Shown: positions 17,450-27,139 of the stretch, one piece after another
Position numbering within the stretch: position 1 is the stretch's first letter
Layout of the letters: each line of letters opens with the position of its first letter
DNA from: Streptomyces sp. NBC_01217
GTDB taxonomy: Bacteria > Actinomycetota > Actinomycetes > Streptomycetales > Streptomycetaceae
DNA length: 64,000 bases
Reading direction: 5' to 3'
Assembly: GCF_035994185.1 (NCBI RefSeq)
Contig: NZ_CP108538.1
Coordinates: 7,443,501 to 7,507,500 of the forward strand
Program-made: the position numbers and the translations under genes
The notes under the pieces: model-generated
Database searches by the model: none
The model's input: the letters and a program-made list of their open reading frames with translations, nothing else
What the model was told of the DNA's origin: nothing

Positions 17450-18334
17450 ATGAATCTCAAGACTCTCTCCGCGTTCGCCGCCGTTCTGGCCCTGGCCGGC
17501 CTCACCGGTGCGTCCACGGCGGACGCGGTACCCGGCACGGTCTCCGGCGACGGAGGCAACCGCATCGGCACCCTGCGCGACAACGGCGATGCCTACGTGA
17601 AGGAGGGCGGCCTCAACGCGACCTGGGTCAAGGAGGCCGGGGAGATCAAGCAGGTTGCTCTGTCCGGCAACCGCATCGGAGTCCTCACCGGTGACGGCGT
17701 CGCCTGGGTGAAGGGGGGCGCTCTCAACGCGACCTGGGTCCGGGAGGCCGACGACGTCAAGCAGATCGCGCTCTCGGGCGACCGCATCGGCGTCCTGAAG
17801 GACAACGGCGACGCGTACGTGAAGGACGGCGGCCTCAGCGCCCCGTGGGTCCTGGAGGCCCACAAGGTCAAGGAACTGGAGCTGTCCCGCAACCGCATCG
17901 GCATCGTGAAGGGCAACGGCAATGCGTACGTGAAGGACGGCGGCCTCAGCGCCCCGTGGGTCAAGGAGTCCGGCAACGTCATCGGCATCGACCTGGCGGG
18001 CAACCGTATCGGTGTGCTCACGAGTGACGGCGTCGCCTGGGTGAAGGAGGGCGGTCTCAGCGCCAGGTGGGTCAAGGAGTCCCACGACGTCATCCAGCTC
18101 GAACTGTCGGGCCGGCGCATCGGCGTCCTGAAGGACACCGGCGACGCGTACGTGAAGGAGGGCGGCCTGAGCGCGGCGTGGGTACACGAGTACGCCCACG
18201 CCATTCAGATCGCCCTGTCCGGCAACCGCATCGGCGTCCTCAGGGGCGACGGCGACGCACGGGTCAAGGAGGGCGGCCTGAACGCGTCGTGGGTCCTGGA
18301 GGCCGAAAACATCATCGAGCTGGCGCTTTCCTGA
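17450..18334 (+). CDS. Secreted seven-repeat protein, predicted seven-bladed beta-propeller
   Basis: A 294-residue protein with a signal peptide (MNLKTLSAFAAVLALAGLTG, cleavage after ADA at 26). From residue 37 to the last residue it consists of seven repeats of exactly 37 residues (the last is 36): NRIGVL, then DGDAYVKEGGL, then WV.E and ALSG. The exact number and lack of any other domain suggest a closed seven-bladed propeller, like tectonin or tachylectin-type lectins (inference). ATG 17450 follows CAGGAG. It lies just downstream of a broken RCC1 propeller gene. Ligand unknown; sugar binding at the cell surface is plausible. Confidence 0.8.
   Translation: MNLKTLSAFAAVLALAGLTGASTADAVPGTVSGDGGNRIGTLRDNGDAYVKEGGLNATWVKEAGEIKQVALSGNRIGVLTGDGVAWVKGGALNATWVREADDVKQIALSGDRIGVLKDNGDAYVKDGGLSAPWVLEAHKVKELELSRNRIGIVKGNGNAYVKDGGLSAPWVKESGNVIGIDLAGNRIGVLTSDGVAWVKEGGLSARWVKESHDVIQLELSGRRIGVLKDTGDAYVKEGGLSAAWVHEYAHAIQIALSGNRIGVLRGDGDARVKEGGLNASWVLEAENIIELALS
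17558..18331 (+). repeat. Seven 111-bp in-gene tandem repeats
   Basis: The seven 37-codon units of the secreted protein are repeated at the DNA level too, with shared blocks such as CGCATCGGCGTCCT and GTGAAGGAGGGCGGC. Units start at 17558 and every 111 bp thereafter. Confidence 0.85.
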
Positions 18335-18439
18335 CGCCTGGCGCCTGATGTCCGGCGCCCGATGTCCGAGGCCTGACCACTGATGTCCGCCGCGCCGCGC
18401 AACGGAGTTGATCCGTTGTGCGGCGCGGTGTCATGTCAC

Positions 18440-18488
18440 GCATGCCGCATGCCGCATGCCGCATGCCGCATGCCGCATGCCGCATGCC
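18440..18488. repeat. Seven perfect 7-bp repeats (GCATGCC)
   Basis: GCATGCC occurs seven times without a mismatch from 18440 to 18488. Each unit contains the palindrome GCATGC. The array lies between the propeller gene and the F420 oxidoreductase. It is a short tandem repeat prone to copy-number change; no function is apparent. Confidence 0.95.
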
Positions 18489-18600
18489 GTACGGCGTGAT
18501 GGTTCACCCGGGTGGTCATGGGGGCGTGATCACCCGGGGCGGGTAGTCAGGAGATCGGTGCCACCCGTCCTTCCCGTACCCGAGCCTTTGAGGAGCCGTC

Positions 18601-19425
18601 GTGAAATTCGGGGTCTCGACCTTCATCACCGACCAGGGGATCAGCCCGACCGCGCTCGGAGCCGCCCTTGAGGAACGTGAGTTCGATGCGCTGTTCATCG
18701 CCGAGCACAGCCACATCCCGGTGGACCGCAAGACGCCCTACCCGGCCGGGGGCGAGCTGCCGGAGATGTACTACCGAACCCTTGACCCCTTCGTCGCCTT
18801 GACGGCGATCGGCGTGGTGACCGAGCGGCTGCTGCTGGGCACCGGCATCGCGCTGATCCCGCAGCGCGACCCGATCATCATGGCGAAGGAGGTGGCCTCG
18901 CTCGACCTGGTCTCCGGCGGCCGGGTGATCCTCGGCGTCGGTATCGGCTGGAACCGTGAGGAGATGATGAACCACGGCACCGACCCCGCCACCCGAGGCC
19001 GGCTCACCGACGAGCGGTTGCTTGCCATGCGGGAGCTTTGGACCGAGGAGAAGGCCGAGTTCCACGGGGAGTTCGTGGACTTCGACCCGGTCTTCGCTTG
19101 GCCCAAGCCCGTGCAGCGCCCGCATCCGCCGATCTACGTCGGCGGCGGTGAGGGCGCGTTCCGGCGGGTGGCACGGCTCGGAGACGCGTGGCTGGCCCTC
19201 AGTACGTCGCCGCAGGAGATCGGTCCGCAGATCGAGCGGCTGCGCGCGCTTGCCGACCGGGAGGTGCCGGTGGCGGTGTACGCGGTTCCCGACGATCCCG
19301 AGCAGGTCGAGGGCTACGGCCGTCTGGGGGTCGAGCGCTTGCTGTTCTACGTGCCGACGATGCCCGAACGGGAGACCCTGGAGTACCTGGACCGGCTGGT
19401 CGAACTCAGGGCCCGGTTCGGCTGA
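18601..19425 (+). CDS. LLM-class F420-dependent oxidoreductase
   Basis: A 274-residue luciferase-like (TIM-barrel) enzyme that probably uses coenzyme F420. Visible family blocks are LLLGTGIALIPQRDPIIMAK, the SGGRVILGVGIGWNREEMMN segment, and HPPIYVGGGEGAFRRVARLG near residue 180. Start GTG 18601 follows GAGGAGCC. Substrate unknown. The next gene, 39 bp downstream, is another F420-type enzyme, so the two may act together or be cotranscribed. Confidence 0.88.
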   Translation: MKFGVSTFITDQGISPTALGAALEEREFDALFIAEHSHIPVDRKTPYPAGGELPEMYYRTLDPFVALTAIGVVTERLLLGTGIALIPQRDPIIMAKEVASLDLVSGGRVILGVGIGWNREEMMNHGTDPATRGRLTDERLLAMRELWTEEKAEFHGEFVDFDPVFAWPKPVQRPHPPIYVGGGEGAFRRVARLGDAWLALSTSPQEIGPQIERLRALADREVPVAVYAVPDDPEQVEGYGRLGVERLLFYVPTMPERETLEYLDRLVELRARFG

Positions 19426-19464
19426 GGGGAGAGCCGAGGGGAGAGCCGACGGGAGACGGGTGCG

Positions 19465-19893
19465 ATGCCCGCCCTGACGAGCGCCGAGGCACGGGAGCGG
19501 TTCGCCGTGGCGCGCATCGCCCACCTCGCGACGGCCGACGCGGCGGGCCGCCCGCACCTGGTTCCGGTGGTGTTCGCCCTGGACGGCGACGCGGTGATGC
19601 TGGCAGTGGACCACAAGCCGAAGCGGACGACGCGGCTCAGACGCCTGGCCAACATCGCGGCCAACCCGTCGGTCTGCCTGCTAACCGACCACTACGAGGA
19701 CGACTGGGACCGTCTGTGGTGGGCCAGGGCCGATGGCGAGGCCCGCGTGCTCCCGCCGCCGGGCCGGTCGCCGCAGGCCGCCCGGGGCATCGGCCTGCTC
19801 ACGGCGAAATACCGGCAGTACGCCGACCGGCCCCCCGGCGGACCGGTCGTCGAGGTCTCGGTCCTGCGCTGGAGCGGCTGGCGCGCGTCATGA
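19465..19893 (+). CDS. PPOX-class F420-dependent oxidoreductase, split-barrel fold
   Basis: A 142-residue flavin/deazaflavin split-barrel protein. ARIAHLATADAAGRPHLVPV is the classic start of this class, followed by KPKRTTRLRRLANIAANP and a C-terminal strand VVEVSVLRWSGWRA. It resembles the subfamily known as TIGR03668. It follows the LLM-class enzyme by 39 bp on the same strand and ends 9 bp from a convergent permease remnant. Substrate unknown. Confidence 0.88.
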   Translation: MPALTSAEARERFAVARIAHLATADAAGRPHLVPVVFALDGDAVMLAVDHKPKRTTRLRRLANIAANPSVCLLTDHYEDDWDRLWWARADGEARVLPPPGRSPQAARGIGLLTAKYRQYADRPPGGPVVEVSVLRWSGWRAS

Positions 19894-19902
19894 GCCGGCA
19901 CG

Positions 19903-20592
19903 TCACAGCCGGCCCGATCTGCGTTGCCGCAGCAGCAGCCACGCCAGGTAGACGCCGCCCGCGACACCGGTGACGACCCCCACCGGCAGCAGGGTCGTAC
20001 TGGCGATCCGTCGGGTCGCCCAGTCGGCTCCGCCGACGAGGACCGCGCCCATCCAGGCGGCGGGCAGCACGTTGGGGCCCGCCGACCCGGTACGTACGTA
20101 GAGATAGCTGGTGGCCGAGCCGAGCACCGCGGACGCCCCGATGCCGACGAGTACGAGCCGGTAGCCGTGCACGCCCCTCTTCCATGCCAGCAGGCAGACG
20201 GCGGCGGTGGTCGCGAGTCCTCCGCAGACGGCGCCGATCGCCGTCTGCGGAGCGCCGGATTCGAAGAGGACGATGGAGACCAGCGCACCGGCGGATGCGC
20301 CGTTGCCGAACCCCGTGATGTCGGGGCTGCCCAGTGGGTTGCGGGTCAGGGACTGGAAGACGGCACCGGCCTTGCCCATGGCGAAGCCGACCAGCAGCCC
20401 GTCGAGGGCCCGGGGCAGCCTCAGCTCCCACACGATGAAGTGGGCACCCTGCGGCCCGTCCCCGAACAGGGTGCGGACCCCCTCGGCGGGCGTGAGCACG
20501 TACGTACCGGTGCCTATGGAGAACACCGTGACGACGGCGGCCGCGAGGACCAGCACCAGGCGGACGGTCAGGGACCATCGCCCGAACCGCAA
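19903..20592 (-). pseudogene. FecCD-type siderophore ABC permease with internal deletion
   Basis: The first 170 residues are a normal FecCD permease: [52 protein letters not shown]. The last 50 are a normal C-terminus: [34 protein letters not shown]. About 110 residues expected between YLYVRTG and PAAWMGA (several membrane helices) are absent, giving 229 instead of about 340 residues. The reading frame is kept, but the helix count is too low for a working channel. The apparent start is TTG 20592. No binding-protein or ATPase partner lies nearby. Confidence 0.75.
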
Positions 20593-20934
20593 CGATCACA
20601 GCTGGGCCACCCTTCGCTGCCGCACCAGATGAATGAAGCGGGCGGGCGCGCTTCCTGGGGCCGTACGGAAAGGTGCGGCGCGGAGCCCGGGCGTGCAGGA
20701 AGCGGAATCGCGGGAAGGCGTGAAGCGGAGCTGCGGGCGCGCTTAAGAAATCCTCGATGGACCTGTGGCGCGGGGTGCGGCAGATTTCTCCGTGACGGCA
20801 GAGGATGGTGCGCGGCAGCCGATCGACGCGTGCTGCCATGCCGTCCCTCTCATTCTTCCCCGGGCCGCAGGCTTTCTCAGGGCTGCCCCCGGCCCGGGGT
20901 ACTCAACGCCGCACCAGCGCAGGGAGCCGCAGCC
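20593..20934. other. Gap between permease remnant and tdh
   Basis: About 340 bp. No convincing gene on either strand. It must hold the tdh promoter. A short inverted repeat (CCCCGGGCCG near 20860 and GGCCCGGGG near 20892) lies 40 bp before the tdh start. Nothing else is seen. Confidence 0.5.
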
Positions 20935-21963
20935 GTGAAGGCACTCGTGAAGCAGAAGGCCGAGCCGGGACTCTGGCTGATGGACGTGCCCGAGCCGGAG
21001 ATCGGCCCCTCGGACGTACTGATCAAGGTGCTCCGCACCGGCATCTGCGGCACGGATCTGCACATCCGGAACTACGACGGCTGGGCCCAGCAGGCCGTAC
21101 GCACCCCGCTCGTCCTCGGACACGAGTTCGTCGGCGAGGTCGCGGAGACCGGCGCCGACGTCGTCGACATCAACGTCGGCGACCTGGTCAGCGGCGAGGG
21201 CCACCTGGTCTGCGGGAAGTGCCGCAACTGTCTGGCAGGCCGCCGCCACCTGTGCCGCGCCACCCTCGGGCTCGGCGTCGGCCGGGACGGGGCGTTCGCC
21301 GAGTACGTCGCGCTGCCCGCGTCCAACGTGTGGGTGCACCGGGTTCCCGTCGACCTCGACATCGCCGCGATCTTCGACCCGTTCGGCAACGCCGTGCACA
21401 CCGCGCTCTCGTTCCCGCTGGTCGGTGAGGACGTCCTGATCACCGGCGCCGGACCGATCGGCATCATGGCCGCCGCCGTCGCCAAGCACGCGGGCGCCCG
21501 CAATGTCGTCATCACCGACGTCAGCGAGGCCCGGCTGGAGCTGGCCAGGAAGGTCGGCGTCAGCCTCGCCCTCAACGTCGGCGAGCAGACCATCGCCGAC
21601 GGTCAGCAGAAGCTCGGCCTGCGCGAGGGCTTCGACATCGGCCTGGAGATGTCCGGCCGCCCCGAGGCGATGCGCGACATGATCGCGAACATGACGCACG
21701 GCGGCCGGATCGCCATGCTCGGACTGCCGTCCGAGGAGTTCCCCGTCGACTGGTCCCGCATCGTCACCTCGATGATCACGATCAAGGGCATCTACGGCCG
21801 CGAGATGTACGAGACCTGGTACGCCATGTCCGTACTGCTGGAGGGCGGCCTCGACCTCGCCCCCGTGATCACCGGCCGGTACGGGTACCGGGACTTCGAA
21901 GCGGCCTTCGACGACGCGGCGAGCGGCCGCGGCGGCAAGGTCATCCTCGACTGGACCTCCTGA
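20935..21963 (+). CDS. tdh: L-threonine 3-dehydrogenase
   Basis: Oxidises L-threonine with NAD+ to 2-amino-3-ketobutyrate. The 342-residue zinc alcohol dehydrogenase family protein has the catalytic zinc site GICGTDLH and GHEFVGE, the structural zinc cysteines in [15 protein letters not shown], and the NAD-binding [16 protein letters not shown]. Start GTG 20935 follows AGGGAGCC; this gives [19 protein letters not shown] as in family members. kbl follows after 37 bp, forming the standard two-step threonine to glycine pathway. Confidence 0.96.
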   Translation: MKALVKQKAEPGLWLMDVPEPEIGPSDVLIKVLRTGICGTDLHIRNYDGWAQQAVRTPLVLGHEFVGEVAETGADVVDINVGDLVSGEGHLVCGKCRNCLAGRRHLCRATLGLGVGRDGAFAEYVALPASNVWVHRVPVDLDIAAIFDPFGNAVHTALSFPLVGEDVLITGAGPIGIMAAAVAKHAGARNVVITDVSEARLELARKVGVSLALNVGEQTIADGQQKLGLREGFDIGLEMSGRPEAMRDMIANMTHGGRIAMLGLPSEEFPVDWSRIVTSMITIKGIYGREMYETWYAMSVLLEGGLDLAPVITGRYGYRDFEAAFDDAASGRGGKVILDWTS

Positions 21964-22000
21964 CCACCCGTATCCAGCTATCGAGCCGGGAGACACCCTT

Positions 22001-23194
<1,194 letters not shown>

Positions 23195-23234
23195 CGCCTG
23201 TCGGCGGGTGTCGTCCGGGCCCTTCGTGACCTGG

Positions 23235-23240
23235 GACAAT
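23235..23240 (+). promoter_or_regulatory. -10 element of leaderless LysR gene
   Basis: GACAAT ends 7 bases before ATG 23248, so the transcript should begin at or next to the start codon. Confidence 0.55.
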
Positions 23241-23247
23241 GGGGCAC

Positions 23248-24210
23248 ATGATCGATGCACGGCGGCTGCGCATTCTCCGTGCGGTGGCGGACCACCGTAC
23301 GGTGACCGCCGCGGCCGCCGCGCTGTATCTCACGCCCTCCGCGGTGTCCCAGCAGCTTGCCGCGCTTGAGCAGGAGACCGGGCACCGGCTGGTGGACCGC
23401 GGCGCGCGCGGCGTCCGGCTCACAGCCGCAGGGGAGATCCTGCTGACCCATGCCAACGCGGTGCTGGCCCAGCTGGAACGGGCGGAGGCGGAGCTTGCCG
23501 CCTACAGCGCGGGGGACGCCGGTACGGTCACGGTCGCCGCGTTCGCCACCGGCATCGGCCTGGTCCTCGCCCCCGCGATCGCCGAACTGACGCTCACCGC
23601 GCCCGGCATCCGGGTCCGGGTCCAGGACGCGGAGGGCGATGCGAGTGTGCCGATGGTGCTGGACCGGCAGGTCGATGTCGCGGTCGCCGTCGAGTACCGG
23701 GGCGCACCGGACGAGGACGACCGGCGGCTGACCCGGGTACCGCTGTACTCGGAACCGTTCGACGCCGTACTGCCGGTCGGGCACCGGCTCGCCGACCAGG
23801 AACAGGTGGCGATCGCCGACCTGGAGAAGGACCCGTGGATCGGCCCTTACCCCGGCAACCCGTGCCATGACGTGGTGGTCCTGGCCTGCGAGTTCGCCGG
23901 TTTCCAGCCGAGGCTGGAGCATTCCTCGGACGATTTCCGTGCGGTGGTCGCCCTGGCCGGTGCGGGTGCCGGGGTGGCGCTGGTGCCGCGGTCGGCGCTG
24001 CGGGGGATGGAGCTTGCGGGGGTGGTGGTGCGTCCGGTGGAGGGCAGCGCCCCGACCCGCCGTGTCTTCGCCGCGGTGCGGCACGGCGCGGAGGGGCACC
24101 CGCTGATCGCACCGGTGCTCGACGCACTGGCCGCGGCGGCGGTACGGGAAGCGGCACTGCCGCTGCCTGCTTCACCGGAGACATCGACCCCACCGCGACG
24201 TCTCACCTGA
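23248..24210 (+). CDS. LysR-family transcriptional regulator
   Basis: A 320-residue regulator. The N-terminal winged helix reads MIDARRLRILRAVADHRTVT and AAAAALYLTPSAVSQQLAAL; the rest is a periplasmic-binding-like effector domain (VTVAAFATGIGLVLAP onwards). It starts 53 bp after kbl on the same strand, so it may control tdh-kbl, but it has its own GACAAT box and could be independent. I chose ATG 23248 over ATG 23239 because the latter overlaps the -10 box. Confidence 0.92.
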   Translation: MIDARRLRILRAVADHRTVTAAAAALYLTPSAVSQQLAALEQETGHRLVDRGARGVRLTAAGEILLTHANAVLAQLERAEAELAAYSAGDAGTVTVAAFATGIGLVLAPAIAELTLTAPGIRVRVQDAEGDASVPMVLDRQVDVAVAVEYRGAPDEDDRRLTRVPLYSEPFDAVLPVGHRLADQEQVAIADLEKDPWIGPYPGNPCHDVVVLACEFAGFQPRLEHSSDDFRAVVALAGAGAGVALVPRSALRGMELAGVVVRPVEGSAPTRRVFAAVRHGAEGHPLIAPVLDALAAAAVREAALPLPASPETSTPPRRLT

Positions 24211-24593
24211 TGTGACAGATGGCCGTGCAGCACGCCGAGGCCGGAGCGGACGTCGTCTCGCCTCCTGTGACGCTTGACGGATCGGTGCGAACGGTACGGG
24301 CTGCGCCGGTCGACGCCGGGACGGGCAGCCAAGCACCTCGGCGCCGACTCCGGCATCGTCTTCCAGGCAGCCGATGCCGACATGTGGCTCGACACGTGCA
24401 GCGGATCGCCGAGGCACTCTTCCACCCGGACGATCTGCAACTCGACCGGCCGGCCGCACTTCCCGCACCCGGAGTGCACTCCTGTGCGCGGCACCGCCAA
24501 CCGCCGTCCGGAGCAACTTGCCGCGGGTGAGGACGACGTCCTGCGCGGGTGCAGGGAGCAGGAACGCGCCGAGTTCAACCGGTCCATTGAACG
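24211..24593. other. Gap with no supported gene
   Basis: About 380 bp. Several frames are open but none has a start site plus codon bias. A minus-strand frame contains GCGKCGRPVELQIVRVEE, which could be a decayed zinc-binding segment, but it has no clear start or end. Confidence 0.4.
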
Positions 24594-24625
24594 GGGACCA
24601 TCCCCGTACCCGTGGGGATGGTCCC
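24594..24625. terminator. 12-bp perfect hairpin after the MFS gene
   Basis: GGGACCATCCCC (24594-24605) pairs with GGGGATGGTCCC (24614-24625) across an 8-base loop. It directly abuts the TAA of the minus-strand MFS gene (24626-24628) and is the best terminator-like element in the window. Confidence 0.8.
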
Positions 24626-25918
24626 TTACGTGCCCTGCGGGGCCGGCAGCGTTCGTCCCAGGCGGGCGAGCGGGGAGAGGGCCATCAGCAGCGGGGACAG
24701 CATCATGCCGGTGGCTGTCACCAGGAGGCCGGCGCGCAGACCCCACTCCTGCGCGAGGAAGCCGCCGAGCAGTGAGCCGAGCGGGGTCAGTCCCATGCCG
24801 ACGAACGTGATGGAGGCGACCGCGCGGCCCTGCATCCCGTCCGGAGTGACGGCCTGCCGGACGGCCATGACCGTGACGTTCACCAGCTGGCCGAAGGTGC
24901 CGAACACGAAGTTGACCGCGACCAGGGCGGGGATCGTCACCGCCGAGGCGCCGTGCAGCGCGGGCACGCACAGCATCACGCCGTCGCCGAGTGCCGCCGC
25001 GGAGATGAGCACCGTGCCGTGACCGAACCGGCCGGGGAGGCGGGCCGCGAGCAGCGAGCCCAGGATCGCGCCCGGTCCCGTCGCCGCGAGCGTCAGCCCG
25101 ACGGCGGTGCCCGACAGGTGCAGTTCCCGGGTCAGGAAGAGCAGATGGACGGTCATCATGGCCGCGAAGGAGAACTGGAAGGCACCCGAGGCGAGGCCCA
25201 CGGCCCGCAGTGAGGCGTTACCGACGACGAAGCGGAGGCCCTCAAGGATCCGCCGCCGGACCCGAGGAGAGCGTTCCGGCCGTCGCGGGACCGACTCGTG
25301 GCGGCGGATCCGCCTGATCGACAGGAACGACAGCGCGAAGAACAGCGCACCGGCCGCGGCGGCGATCGGTGCCGACAGCAGCGACACCAGCATGCCGCCC
25401 AGGGCGGGGCCCCCGATCTGGGCCGCGGACCGGCTGCCTTCGAGTGCGCTGTTTCCTCGCACCAGCTGATCACGTTTCACCAGTCGTACGAGAGACGTCT
25501 GGTAGGCCACGTCGAAGAACACGGACAGGGCCCCGACGGCGAAGGCAACCATGAACAGAGCCGGCAGGCCGAGTCCGCCCAGGAGGCCGGCCACGGCGGC
25601 TCCGCCCAGCGCGAGGGCGCGGCCGAGGTCCGCCAGTGCCATCACAGTGCGGGTCCGCCATCTGTCCACCCACGCGCCGACGAAGAGCGAGAGCAGCAGG
25701 ATCGGTGCCTGTCCCACCGCGCGGAGGACGCCCAGCCGGCCGGCATCGGTGTCGAGCGTCAGTACGGCGATCAGCGGCAGGACCACCAGGCTGGCGTGCT
25801 CGCCGAGCTGGGAGGCCGTCTGGCCCACCCAGAGTCTGCGGAAGTCGCCGTCCCGCCACGGACCTGGCGGCACACGTCGATGAGATACGGATTCGGATCC
25901 GGCGGAAGCGGACGGCAC
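24626..25918 (-). CDS. MFS transporter, drug exporter type
   Basis: A 430-residue inner-membrane protein with about twelve hydrophobic segments. N-terminal FRRLWVGQTASQLGEHASLV and the loop motif GAWVDRWRTR mark the MFS_3 exporter group (macrolide and multidrug efflux relatives). GTG 25918 was chosen because AAGGGG lies 5 bases upstream; longer readings add an Arg-rich leader without a ribosome site. It stands alone. Substrate unknown. A strong hairpin follows its stop codon. Confidence 0.88.
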   Translation of the reverse strand: MPSASAGSESVSHRRVPPGPWRDGDFRRLWVGQTASQLGEHASLVVLPLIAVLTLDTDAGRLGVLRAVGQAPILLLSLFVGAWVDRWRTRTVMALADLGRALALGGAAVAGLLGGLGLPALFMVAFAVGALSVFFDVAYQTSLVRLVKRDQLVRGNSALEGSRSAAQIGGPALGGMLVSLLSAPIAAAAGALFFALSFLSIRRIRRHESVPRRPERSPRVRRRILEGLRFVVGNASLRAVGLASGAFQFSFAAMMTVHLLFLTRELHLSGTAVGLTLAATGPGAILGSLLAARLPGRFGHGTVLISAAALGDGVMLCVPALHGASAVTIPALVAVNFVFGTFGQLVNVTVMAVRQAVTPDGMQGRAVASITFVGMGLTPLGSLLGGFLAQEWGLRAGLLVTATGMMLSPLLMALSPLARLGRTLPAPQGT

Positions 25919-26507
25919 AGAAACCCCTTGAATTGCCGCGGACGAGACCCGCCACCGGGCGCACGGCAGGTGCACCGACTGGGTTCAGGCGGGGAAAAGG
26001 CTCGCTGTGCCGCGTATCAAGGGCAGCACGCGATGACAGGCCGCTCACGGCCTACGACGTCAACGCGCGCTCGGACGACCGGGCATGTCTCGCTCCTCAT
26101 GGGTCACTTGCCGCCCCGCACACTAGTCCGCGGCAGCCCGACGTGAAAGGCGATTACGGGCCGGGCCGATCAGTTCCTCCGGGTGCTTTCCCGCCGTAGG
26201 CGCTTTCCGGCCCGAGGCCGAAACAGGGGTGTGATACTGGTGAGCTCGCGTAATCAACTGTCGCGAGTTCTCCGCTGTGCTGGGTGCGTTCGTGATCTTG
26301 CGTGATCTCTAAGGGCCATGTCGGCTGGTTGCTCGGGACCGCCGACCAGCCTGGTCGTGTGACGCACTGATAGGTGAGCCCCCGGCAACAGCAGGCGGCA
26401 GCCTCCTCGGCCGACCGCGTTCGCGCGTCAAGGTGGAGCCAGCACCTGTGGAGAAAGGGGCCCGAGTGTCATCAGCTCGCCGCGACGGCAAGGTGGCGGG
26501 TGCGTAA
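25919..26507. other. About 590-bp gap between MFS gene and small membrane gene
   Basis: It holds the MFS promoter at its left end. Between 26200 and 26460 the composition is mixed and I see short repeats such as GTGATCTTGCGTGATCTC, but no gene, RNA or known element. Confidence 0.45.
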
Positions 26508-26536
26508 CTGACCTACGCGGCGGTCGGACATAGGCT
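26508..26536 (+). promoter_or_regulatory. Promoter of leaderless small membrane protein gene
   Basis: CTGACC (26508-26513), 17 bases, then TAGGCT (26531-26536). ATG 26543 follows the -10 box by 6 bases, so the transcript is probably leaderless. Confidence 0.65.
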
Positions 26537-26542
26537 CGTCTC

Positions 26543-26896
26543 ATGGATGAGTTTCTGCCGCTTCTGGTAGTCGCCGGTGCCCTGGCCGTGGTCATGGGCT
26601 TCTTTACGTGGCTGGCGTCCCTTATCCGGCGCCGCGGTGTTGCCGGTGCAGCCATCCGGGGAGCCATGGCCTCTTACGATGAGGCATTCCATGGGACTGC
26701 TCACGAATCTCACTATGAGATCCAGGCGCAAGCAGAACGTAAGGTGCCGATACTCTCGCCTGACGACCCATGGAGGCCGGGCCGTGGCGAAGCCGGTCAG
26801 CTGGGCGAGGGGGGCCTACGGCCTCTTCGGCCGCGTCCTCGCCGTCCGCGGCGCGGTCTTCGTCGCTGGGCCGATCGCCTGGGTCGTGGTCGTTGA
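26543..26896 (+). CDS. Small single-pass membrane protein
   Basis: A 117-residue protein. Residues 3-28 form one membrane helix (EFLPLLVVAGALAVVMGFF) followed by WLASLIRRRG, which would place the rest in the cytoplasm. The middle reads HESHYEIQAQAERKVP, then SPDDPW, and the end is Arg-rich. I recognise the layout as a conserved Streptomyces hypothetical family of unknown role. It has its own leaderless promoter. Confidence 0.65.
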   Translation: MDEFLPLLVVAGALAVVMGFFTWLASLIRRRGVAGAAIRGAMASYDEAFHGTAHESHYEIQAQAERKVPILSPDDPWRPGRGEAGQLGEGGLRPLRPRPRRPRRGLRRWADRLGRGR

Positions 26897-27106
26897 CGGT
26901 TGCCGCTGACCGCTTCGGTGTCATCGGTGCCTCGCTGCGGAGTACCAGACCGAAGGGGACGCCCGCAGGTATGAGGAACCACCCAAGTCGACCACGGCCT
27001 GGGTGCTGGCCAGTTCACTGGTTCAACTGTGTTGAGTCCCCTGTGGAGTCCAGCCCGATGGTGACCGTAGGGGGTCTTCGGCGGCGTACCGGATCCAGGT
27101 GCCTCC
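26897..27106 (+). other. Left flank of the IS3-type element
   Basis: About 210 bp with no intact gene. A short plus-strand frame ends EYQTEGDARRYEEPPKSTTA and then a TGA near 27023; it may be the tail of a lost gene, but it lacks a start. Confidence 0.35.
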
Positions 27107-27139
27107 TGAAGTTCCACCCTGATCGTGGACAGCGGTTGC

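Noticed and set aside
17558..18331. CRISPR array in the 111-bp repeats
   Set aside because: The repeats are coding, in frame and diverged at third positions, with no unique spacers.
18440..18488. Short CRISPR-like array
   Set aside because: Units are 7 bp with no spacers; it is a simple tandem repeat.
19924..20934. Upstream extension of the tdh frame
   Set aside because: This part is antisense to the FecCD permease remnant and lacks family similarity. GTG 20935 with its ribosome binding site gives a normal 342-residue Tdh.
24211..24593. Possible minus-strand zinc-finger gene (GCGKCGRPVELQIVRVEE)
   Set aside because: No start, no ribosome site and no consistent codon bias; too weak to call.
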